A stretch of 64,000 nucleotides of DNA from Lingula anatina (lineage: Eukaryota; Brachiopoda; Lingulata; Lingulida; Lingulidae), in assembly GCF_001039355.2 (NCBI RefSeq), contig NW_019774436.1, positions 159,339-223,338 on the forward strand. Reading direction: 5' to 3'. The position numbers and the translations under genes are program-made. The notes beneath the pieces are model-generated. The model did not search any database and was not told the DNA's origin. It saw only the letters and a program-made list of their open reading frames with translations. This document shows positions 25,561 to 33,956 of this stretch, in pieces. The first letter of the stretch is position 1; every line of letters begins with the position of its first letter.

Positions 25561-26342
25561 AAGAAACAATAAATAATCGATAAATATATAAACAGGAGTC
25601 ATTAAAAAAAGGAAAAAAACTTATGTTGTTTTTTATTGTTGTAGGAACACCAGCTTCACATCCATTTATGGTTGAAAACTTACCATTTAAGTCAAAAACT
25701 ATTGTTGCATGTTCTTTAAGCATATCTTAATGTACTGAAAAAATTAAATTTAACTAAATGTATTATAAAATTAAGGTAATCAACATTATTTGCATTTCCC
25801 AACCTAGCATGAAAATTCATGCGTTAGCACTCCTATTGACAATTCTAGACAGTATATATCAGAATCGTCAATAGGACTGCTAACGCATGAATTTTCGTGC
25901 TATTCCCAACCTAAATCTCTGGTTACTCCGGCAATTTTTTTGCAACTCAAACCCCTTATTAGGAAAATGTAAATAGTTATTGAAAAAATACAAAAGATAC
26001 ACACTATTCTGTGAGCTTTGCGCCTGTCACACAATAAAGTTAGCCCTAGGTTATTTGGTACTTTTGTAGTATACCCCCCTCCCCACCCTGTAACCGGTTA
26101 TTTAACATTTTCGAGAAACACCCTGGTTTTCTGTCAGCATAATCACAACTTCTAGTAATGACACCAATTACAAGCCAGTATATATTTCTTGAAGACTTGA
26201 CTGGCCTGGCCCTAAAACTATTATTCCAATAAGATTTATCACTGAAATGAAATTCAAACTTACCCGCTCGCACACTTAGCACCAACATGACAAATGTCAA
26301 CAAACAGCTGACTCTGGCGCTCATCTGGGTTACGGTCTTCAT
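13421..26342 (-). CDS. Polycystin-1-like PLAT-domain membrane protein without channel domain (PKD1L-A)
   Basis: Exons (minus): 26342-26264, 25507-25094, 24668-24246, 23965-23787, 23298-23220, 23016-22882, 22603-22540, 22406-22266, 22042-21684, 21462-21252, 21139-21002, 20759-20637, 20463-20433, 20152-17681, 17507-17364, 17143-16965, 16801-16654, 16424-16371, 16082-16007, 15301-15008, 14806-14597, 14404-14192, 14004-13960, 13770-13421. The sum is 6561 nt, exactly in frame: 2186 aa. Order: signal peptide 1-26; two related ectodomain modules to about 305, with basic RKRVKK-like sites; TM1 near 336-357; PLAT/LH2 about 366-505 (AGTNAQIKVQLF, DREWYF); TM2 and TM3 within 505-625; intracellular loop of about 1450 residues; TM4 and TM5 within 2071-2186, with the polycystin-type FIIFQPVKCLL; then TAA. 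PLAT placed after TM1 is diagnostic of the polycystin-1 family. No REJ, GAIN/GPS or TRP-type channel domain is present. The exon chain is well supported; the function is unknown. Confidence 0.85.
14192..15301 (-). repeat. Tandem triplication of a 70-codon exon in PKD1L-A
   Basis: Three successive exons (15301-15008, 14806-14597, 14404-14192) encode nearly the same segment: SRSLDSVVRSLSE, AMPCKKLSTSLPQVDRFEEM and CKIAPFMPSG, each ending in IKQ or MKQ. The duplicated unit is about 400 bp and includes flanking intron, because the acceptor region (TCTTCTGAAATGATAG-like on the + strand) recurs, including in front of the short exon at 14004. All three exons are phase 1-1, so any number keeps frame. 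The first copy carries an extra N-terminal part (ELIDCRNLLESLKDAYL). Coding parts are almost identical and introns less so. Confidence 0.93.
15727..15961 (+). repeat. Interspersed repeat of a widespread animal family
   Basis: Intronic segment of PKD1L-A starting ACCTCCACCAAGGAGGTTAT, with a TTTGTTTGTCTGTC stretch, AAGTTATGGACCGATTTTG and AGATGATTAG, and ending GGAGGTCTGC...CGGAGTGCTTTTCTAG. The two ends are partly complementary (CCTCCACCAAGG near the start, CCTTGGTGGAGG near the end). I recall this sequence type as common in many marine animal genomes; that is memory, not a search. Confidence 0.6.
17681..20152 (-). other. Giant exon of PKD1L-A: intracellular loop with duplicated Cys-Cys-His-Cys module
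   Basis: A single 2472-nt, phase 0-0 exon coding residues 793-1616. Near its start is a four-times repeated acidic/proline motif (DIPLPEG, EVPLPEDG, DIPLPQG, ETPLEF). A strongly basic stretch follows (about residues 865-893). Two related modules of about 110 residues come next. Module 1 has C948, C951, H964 and C967 (C-x2-C-x12-H-x2-C). Module 2 has C1087, C1090, H1101 and C1104 (C-x2-C-x10-H-x2-C). Both begin LTQ-x2-LDAGV-x-R and share HW-x-CK; both end with a (W)(L/I)N(E/K)L-x2-INP(I/L)W segment. The spacing suggests a zinc-binding knuckle, but I recognise no named domain. The rest is Ser/Lys/Glu-rich and probably disordered up to a helical C-terminus. Confidence 0.8.
23354..23561 (+). mobile_element. 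MITE-like element, family 1, copy A
   Basis: About 208 bp in a PKD1L-A intron, about 90% identical by eye to 53887-54093. Ends are imperfect inverted repeats built on ATTCCCA...AGATCGATCTA and TAGATCGATCTAAT...ATGGGG. The inside is shared and non-coding (CCCCGCGGG, GTCTCACTAGATTAC, GGCTGACAGCTATTTAGCGT). It lies about 55 bp upstream, in transcript direction, of the first PLAT exon at 23298. Confidence 0.8.
25509..25560 (+). repeat. (AAAT)n tetranucleotide microsatellite at a splice acceptor
   Basis: A run of about 12 AAAT units directly abuts the acceptor of the first large PKD1L-A ectodomain exon (25507). On the minus strand it reads as T-rich (ATTT)n and thus forms the polypyrimidine tract. 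Length polymorphism here could affect splicing. Confidence 0.9.
25806..25901 (+). repeat. Long inverted repeat (hairpin)
   Basis: Arms of about 35 bp (25806-25840 and 25867-25901) are almost perfect reverse complements, with a 26-nt loop. The arms carry GCATGAAAATTCATGCG and TAGCA(C/G)TCCTATTGAC. The element lies in intron 1 of PKD1L-A and looks like a tiny foldback or MITE remnant. Confidence 0.85.
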
Positions 26343-26449
26343 TTCACTGTATATAACATCAGATTCTTCTTTATGTCGGTTGATCTATATAACATACATG
26401 TATAAAAGAGCATATAAAGTCTATTCGCAATCTTAAAACGCTTATCGTA

Positions 26450-26560
26450 TCGCAGTAAATCTATAATCGAACGGAGAAAAGCGAGTTGACTTCCGCCATT
26501 CCCTTTCCCGTTGATTTGTCTGCTCGCATTATGACGTCATGAATATTGCGACAACGAAGC
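26450..26560 (-). promoter_or_regulatory. Putative promoter block of PKD1L-A with CRE-like TGACGTCA
   Basis: Upstream of the ATG at 26342. Read on the minus strand it contains TGACGTCAT (26539 downwards), AATCAACGGGAAAGGG, AATGGCGGA, GTTCGATT and ATTTACTGCGAT. The same words occur in the same order upstream of PKD1L-B (58789-58879). TGACGTCA is the consensus CREB/ATF palindrome. Conservation between paralogues suggests a working promoter; no TATA box is evident. Confidence 0.6.
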
Positions 26561-28503
26561 TGAATGTGCCAGGATGAGCTATCAGGATGTGGTATTTTAA
26601 CTTGAAAAGGGCCACAGGGACGTTTATCGATTTGTTAAAATTCAATGATTATGTGATTATGGATACTTTATTTTTTTGCTATTCAGTGTCAAAATCCCTC
26701 TAAATCGTCATTTCTCATGCATATTCTGATGCCAGCATTGGCTGCCATCTAGCGAGAAAAATATCACATTAACGATTGTAGATAATCCGTAACAATAGCA
26801 ATACATTTTAAACACAGCTACTCATAGGTTGACGTTTTAAATTACATTGTTATACACACACAAATAAATAGCAAGTAAATTTTAAAAAATGAGAAAAAAT
26901 GGCCAACAGCTTTGAATTCAGGATGAAGGAATTTTATATGCTTCAGGACTTGGATTCAATTTTAAAATCTGATGAAATTTAGAAGGTGGCCTATAAAATA
27001 AATCAGTTTATATATGAAAAAGGAAACTAAATTGTATTTCACTCTATTGTCTCAACTGCAAAGTACCATATGCAAAATTTAAATAAACATAACATCAGTC
27101 AAAAACTGATGGTGAAAACCATGACCAGAGCAAAATTATCTTAGGGAGAATGCCCCAATGCTTTATTTTACTCAAAATAATTTGCACTAATATAAATACA
27201 ACCTTTAAAAAAGCACTTGAAAGCTGCATGTAAGATTTCTTTAAAATAAACATTTTCAAAAATACTACACTGTAACCTTCTTATGGCAACCATTTGTAGC
27301 AAAACTTAACACCTTATCCAAAGAGTATTTTAATACATGACTATAACAATATCATAGGATGAAAATGTTTTCATATATGCAGCAAACCCTATTCCAATGA
27401 CAAGATTGAGTAATATGGCACAAAGCATCTGCATAAGCTTTTAAGCAAGAGTAGCCTATATAATAATGAAAAACTATCAAAATATATACTACCCATTACT
27501 GTAGGAAATAAACTGGCCTTGAGATTATCAGTTTATCAGCTAGAAAACACCATAAACATATATGTATTCAAATTGCTTACACTTTTTTTGTCAAAATGTT
27601 AAAGTCTTAATATCATGCTTTTCCCCCAACTTTTCAATGGCTTACCTTACAGTAATTCTCTTTCCATTATAGTAATGAAGAAACTCAAACAAGTTTCAGA
27701 ATATTTCTATGTATCATGTAAACCAAATTTCATCTCCATCAAGCTATATACTATAAGTGTATAAATGAATGTCTTGGCACAAGATTATACAATGAGCATA
27801 AAATGACTAAAACAGAACCCATTTGAATAAATATTTTGCAGCATACTTAGTGGTATATAATATAAAATACTGTGCACAGTTAATTACTTAAAAAGCATCA
27901 CAGGTTTGATAGTATACGACATCTCCCCCAATCCCAACCACTGCAAAATCAATTCAAAGTACCATTTGGTATTCATGAGTATATAGATATAAAATATGCT
28001 CAGTTGTGCGTCTTTTTCCTCCTTGTTAGAAAGGAGGGGTGTGTGTGAATCCACCACATAATTAAGTATTTGAAGTGTTCTGATACTTGGAAACAGAGTA
28101 CAAGGGCATCTCTACATATAAAGCAGCATATGTTGCAAAGAGTATGTAGATATATAACTAAAATGACTGAAAGCATAATTTTCATAATAACTAGATCCAG
28201 ATTCAGACATATCCTTTAAAACTAATAGTTAATCATTATCACTGGACCTATACATATGGAGATATTTGGGTTTTCATAACATCAAAAGTCTGGGTGATGC
28301 AGTTATTTCTTATTTAAATGGTGCAGCATGTATGTAGTATGTTCTAGTCCGGGTGTGTAAAAAAAAAGTGAGGTGTTCAAAGGAACAATAAAAATTAAAT
28401 GAATGCAATACCCACGGTACAACCATGAAACAACATAATATTTCCCAAAGAGAAAGTAATTTTGGTACATAAAGTGGTCCACCAGATGCATCACTTAGTC
28501 ATG

Positions 28504-28660
28504 CATGTCATGGGGAATTCTGATCTCTGTTTGAATATCCTAAAGGGCATCAAAGGATTGGGGATTGTTGGCAGAGTCAATGTTTGTAAAGTTTATTATC
28601 ACAATCATTAAACTGCTGAATAATATTCAAATGGAGATCAGGAGAATTCCCCATGACATG
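28504..28660 (+). repeat. Inverted repeat with about 36-bp arms
   Basis: The arms at 28504-28538 and 28623-28660 are reverse complements with few mismatches (CATGTCATGGGGAATTC at one end, GAATTCCCCATGACATG at the other). They enclose about 85 bp, including a minus-strand AATAAA at 28592-28597. Probably a foldback-type MITE. Confidence 0.8.
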
Positions 28661-28665
28661 GTGTA

Positions 28666-28833
28666 CAGGGGCGTATCAAGAGCTATTTTCTGACAGTCTT
28701 CCAAATTATCTTTGTTGATCTATCCTCCAGTTTTGACCGTCTTCCGACTGAAAAAATTACATACCTATCTATGTAAACTTGAAAATCTGACAATCTTCTG
28801 AAAGACCCAGAAGATGGCCTAAATCCGCCCCTG
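28666..28833 (-). mobile_element. hAT-like non-autonomous element (copy 2 of the family at 2375-2526)
   Basis: Bounded by CAGGGGCG(T)AT at 28666 and its inverted counterpart ATCCGCCCCTG ending at 28833. CAGGG...CCCTG ends are typical of hAT transposons. No transposase is present, and the flanking 8 bp do not form a clear target duplication. Confidence 0.65.
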
Positions 28834-29159
28834 TTGTACATTGTCATTATAAACCTCAGTGTTCGAGTAGCCACATTCAGTGCCTAGAAGCTTTGATAGA
28901 ACACATTATGAACTATTGAGCTCTGCTTGCAAAATGATGGTACATGAAGAAAAAACTTATATCACACAAAACTTATATTTGTAAAACAGATCTGTGAAAA
29001 AAAATTGTTAAATTTTCCCTTCAATAAGAAATGCTACTTCATCAAAAATGGAAACATTTTTTGGACCACACTAACATAAGCTTGTGAAATTAGACCTAAA
29101 AAATGAGCCTTTAATCTACATACTGCCATTCAAAATACACAACTGCTTAATAACATCTA

Positions 29160-31194
29160 TCACATAATGCTGATACTGTTTCTGCCTTCCTCAGTATAAA
29201 AGTAATCAGACTCTCTCTTATCAGTTAAGTCTGACAACTCAACATACACATCATCTTCTTTGTCAATTAATCTATGTATTCTTTGTTTTCTACCCAATGT
29301 TTTCCACACAGTTTTAGTTTTAGATTTCCTTGGATTAACAGCCTGAAAAGAGGAAACACGGGTTGATATTGCATGTACTACTAATATTTTTTAAGTTCCA
29401 AAAAGTTTTGAATTTTACAAGCAAAAAATGTGTGTGTATATATATATATACCTTAATTGGCAAAATTAAAAGTTCACAGCAAATTTGTCACAAACTAAAA
29501 GTTTGTGGAAAGGAGTTTGCAGAAAAAAATTGCACTGCTGCTAATTTGTTGCAAATTTGCAAGTACATAAAATTCCTTTTGCAAATTTGTGAACAGTTTG
29601 TAGCAGGTCTGATATTTTGCTAAGGGACGTCATACATGTCTTTTCCTTTGCGAGAGAACGAGAAAGAGAGAGTGTGTGAGTTACCTCTTCGTAAATGCAT
29701 TCCCCTGTGCTAAGTGTTATTGAATATTTGTGAAAAGGACATACTATGCAACTTCTTCCACCAAGCTCCTTATGAAACAGACAAAAATATAAATATGTTA
29801 TAACACCAAATACAACAAAAGAAGAAAAGCAGGGTCAACCATTTTTTTAATTGCTATTGCTTTTAAGCTCTTTGAATACTATGAATTTTGCATTAACATA
29901 TGCAACATGAAAATTGATGCTTAATCTGATAAGCATCAACAAAACTCCAAGCACAGTAGACCATACCAGGATTTTAATCACAATATTTAAGAAATTATTC
30001 TTTCAAAAAATGTAAATACCTCTATATCACCTTCAAACAGTGAGCCCCCTTGGTCTGAAGTGGAAAAAAAAACATTCAAGAACACAAATACAACAACATT
30101 TCCACTGAATATGTATAACATTTCAATTTAACAGAAAAAGTATACATGTATGTGTCTAAACAAGAGATAAAAAGTGTAACCATTACTTATGAATTACTTT
30201 TACATGGTTGAAAGTTGTAAATAATGAAAATCATGAAAAAGTAGCTTGCAGTTTCTTATCACATTTAGAACACATAAAAAACTATCAAAATGAAGACTGA
30301 AAAGATTCCTGATATCAGGTTTAATCCTGAAAACTTTTTCTCATGCTTATGCTAAATACTAATGAAATGTACTAGTATTTCTAACAAAAACATGTTAACT
30401 GCAGTATGTAGACAATTAATTGCAATGTTAAACCCTGGGGGGTTAATTCACCTTAAAGATAAAATGTAAAACTAAGAAAAAATTTCATAACAGAAAAATT
30501 GTTGACATAATGTGGATTAATCTGCATAAATTAGGTGATCACATCTAATCCTTTAAAGCTTTATAAGATAAAATTCAAAGAAATTAAAACAGAAAAACAT
30601 ACGGTAACATAAAGCATCAATAGCATGAAGTTTGCCTTTGGTAGAATACACAATGATAATTTCTCTATCATTAACTGTTATCTTCGTTTTCTTTGCCTTC
30701 ACCAAATCTTCCCTTCTTCCAACAAATACTGGTTCCTACAAAGTATTAAATGAAAATTTGTTCAGCATTAAATTAAAAATAAAGAAAATGGGCATACCCA
30801 CACAATTATTAAAATGCGATCTATAACTATATAGTATGTGAAAGCTATACAGAAATAATAAAACATAAAGCAGATATTCTCAGCTAGCAGTCGGACAGTT
30901 GATTGTGTTTCATGGCAGGTTCCCTCAATACATGATTCTATGCAGCTGTTTATTGACCTTGGAAGGTGAGTTACTAATTTTAGCAGTCTCTGTCACCGCA
31001 ACTTCACTATTTACTGTACCTCGGACTGCGTGAACTGCTCTTTCTCTGCAACATTCCAACTCTAAATGTTGTAGATGTACAACAAATGCAGCCTTTGGCC
31101 TAGGTCTCAATAGTGTTGCTTTCACCAGCGGCTAAGTTGCATAGTATTTGTTCATTCTTACCTGCATTGGTGGTGCAGACGGACTTTCAGCCAT
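29160..31194 (-). CDS. RFESD: Rieske [2Fe-2S] domain protein, RFESD family (paralogue B)
   Basis: Second member of the same family as the gene at 9165-11321. Exons (minus): 31194-31162 (ATG, MAESPSAPPMQ), 30735-30603, 30054-30020, 29768-29685, 29342-29160 (TGA). The phases match paralogue A intron for intron, including the split His codon of the first cluster motif. Product: 155 aa. Cluster ligands: C54-x-H56 (LCYHQGG) and C77-x2-H80 (CIVCPFH). It is closer to the vertebrate protein in several places, such as DREIIIVY and FHKYSITLSTGECIYEE. The tail retains a DSDYF-like SDYFYTEEG. It starts 404 bp from RANBP3 in head-to-head orientation, so the two probably share a promoter. Soluble; no targeting signal seen. 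Confidence 0.93.
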
Positions 31195-31598
31195 AATTGT
31201 TCATTTTACATTCAATTACGAATATGCATATAGTTTCGTACTTCAAAATTTCTTTCTTTTACTAATATAATCTTAAACTGATCAAATTCATATATTAAAA
31301 AGTATGCAAAAACTTTTGAATGTGTGTATATTTATATATCTGTCTTATTTGCTTTGTTAAAAGTTTAACTAAAGATACGAATTTAAGCAAATTGTTCATT
31401 CGTACAAATGCACAGGGAGTGGGGGTCGGGCTACTGTTGTCAGGACGTCCATCAAGTTAGACTCAATTCGATGTTTTTTATGACATTTTTTAGTAATATA
31501 AGTTAATAACATTTTCGACTTATAAGTAATTTGGGGAAAAAATCCGATCTATATTAACTATTTCTTCGTCCCTGTGTGTATTTTGTTCCAGAAAAAAC
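31195..31598. promoter_or_regulatory. Bidirectional promoter region between RFESD-B and RANBP3
   Basis: A 404-bp gap separates the start codons of two divergent genes. No TATA box is obvious near either start. The ATGGCGGA context of RANBP3 resembles typical housekeeping first exons. Confidence 0.5.
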
Positions 31599-33923
31599 AT
31601 GGCGGACATCAATACAGGTGAGCGCGAATTACCAAGAAAAAAGGAAATGCCTGAAAAATGTAGTCTGTTTAACTTGACTTGTTTGAGCTTTAGTAACTTG
31701 AGCGTTAACGGGAATGCTGCAAATATGTAAAATAAATTATAAGAATTTACATTACCGTAGCTCTGTCATTAAATCCTGTTGTAGAATGATCGTTTTTCAC
31801 ATTGGTCATCACTCAGCAATGCATCAAATCGGCTAGTATTTATTTGTTTTCTTCTTATTTGAAGAAAACAAGTCGCCAGGCAAACGCCATGTTTTTGGAC
31901 AGGGAATGTCAGAAAGGGTAGCACAGGGATCTGAAAATAGTCAGGGTTTGTGGAATTATTTCTAAATCCTACATCAGATGTGTATTGTATTTCATTATGT
32001 GAATAAAAATGTCATCTTAGTAATATATAATATATGGGCATTTCGGGTTTAGGACTAATAAGTATGATGTTCCAAGTACTAGAAAATTGTTGTGAATGAC
32101 AGTAATAACTTTTAATTTCATTTTCCATCAAAACTAATTATACAGTTTCTTTTAAAAACTTGTTTCACTTATTCATCTTTACAGAAAATTTGCCAAGTCA
32201 GGGTTTTCTCTTTGGCCAAGGAATGTCACAAAGAGTAACAAAGGTAAAGTGACCTTCTTTTCTAAGAGAAAATGTTCATTTGTCGGTGTGTGTGTGTGTC
32301 TGTGTGTTTTTGTGTGCATGTCTTTGTGTGTATGTGTACTGTAAATATTTCATTCCCCATGTTTTGTAGCATTCTATCAAGATGTTTTTCATATTTTTAA
32401 TATATAGAATTAAAGGAAATGATTAAATTTTGTTGTACAATGTTATGATAGATAATACATACTCATAGTAGTAATGGAATCTTTTTCTGTGTTCAGGCTG
32501 CAACAGAAACAAAAGATGAAACGACCTCAGAAAAGAAAGAGACAGTGCACCATGCAGCCCCTAGCAGTTCTGGTTCAGGCTCTCAGCTGTTTTCTTCACA
32601 GTTGCCTTCTTCACCTGAAACTGGCACAACGCGTCACCCTCTCTCTGCCACTTGTGGAAGCTTTGCCTCATCTGGTGCTACATCTGGGTTTACATCTGCC
32701 TCTGCAGCAACATCTGGTGTTGCTCGTCCATTCGGAGGGTTCAGACCTGTCACTGCTCCAATGACTGGAAGCACTGGTAAGTTGTATCAAATGGCATATT
32801 TTTCTCTTCATTTTTAGATCCTCATTGCTAAATGTCCATTTTCATTTTATTGTGACAATTCTTTCTGAATTTCAACTTTGTCTCTTTCTTTAAAATCAGC
32901 TTTTTAGTCATCATTCTTTTAGTTATCTACAGGAGATAATGACTATTGTAACAACCATTTGATAAAAGTGCATATATGCCTTTGGACTGTCCTGTTACAG
33001 TACAGGAGTAGAAATTCATAATTTTCACCAGCCCACTGACCATTTAATATAAGTTCTCATATATTTTGCCCAGTATGTATGCTATATGCGGTCTTAGCAG
33101 AATATTGAACATTATGCAGACAGATCTTCCCTTTGCTCATTATAGGTTTCAACATTCATTTGATCCCAACCATTTTCATGAATTATTTCTGGAAATGTAT
33201 TACTGATCCCCTGGTTAGTAGGCCAGTATGAATTTCTAAGCCTACAGAACACATAATGATAATAATAAAAATGCCATTGAAGCCTTTGTTTCTTGCTCTG
33301 CTCACTCACTATATAGTTGGGCAGCATGGAGGCAGTCACTCCCCATACACTGCCTCAGAAGCTCCCTATGGGTCACATATGCCAAGAACATTTACAGGAG
33401 TGCCAGGAGGTATAGTTTATAACTGGACTTCTGCTTCTTGCTTCTTCACCACATGCTGAAATGCATCAGTTTTTAACCTTACTTTTATCAATTATCATGT
33501 CAATTTAGTTGGTTATACCCAGTGTCACATGATTTTTGGTTTCTACCTACTACAAAGGGAATTTTCAATCATCAATGTTTCCCTCATTATTTTCTTTCTC
33601 CAGTATTGTAATTTACCCAGTTGCATGCCTCCTAGCCATTTTCTCATGATTTCTGTTTTCCATGTTTTGGTGACATTTAAAAATTAGTAAGCATTGGCAA
33701 GATTTCATTGACAAATTGACATTATTTGGTGTGGCAGATTTGTTCATTTAAGCTATCTACATGTATCTCCAGCTATCTATTTACATGCTTGTATGTATAT
33801 GTTATGAAACTGCTTAAATTATGTGGCACAATTGGCAAATGTGCATTTCTCTCCCTGTCATTTTTTGCTAGACATTTTTTGCACTGAAAATATATTTCAG
33901 AAGTTACAAGCATGAAGTCATGA

Positions 33924-33956
<33 letters not shown>

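Larger units (their letters stand above)
26561..29159. other. Intergenic region between PKD1L-A promoter and RFESD-B
   Basis: AT-rich DNA without any exon I can support. The left end is upstream sequence of PKD1L-A. The right end is downstream of RFESD-B and contains the inverted repeat at 28504-28660 and the element at 28666-28833. Confidence 0.6.

Noticed and set aside
25472-25723. 83-residue minus-strand open frame upstream of the first PKD1L-A ectodomain exon
   Set aside because: It runs through an AAAT microsatellite, and the signal-peptide exon at 26342 joins 25507 directly in phase, as in PKD1L-B.
32474-32764. Overlapping 96-residue plus-strand frame within RANBP3
   Set aside because: It is a Leu/His-rich frame shadow of the Ser-rich RANBP3 exon 32497-32776.
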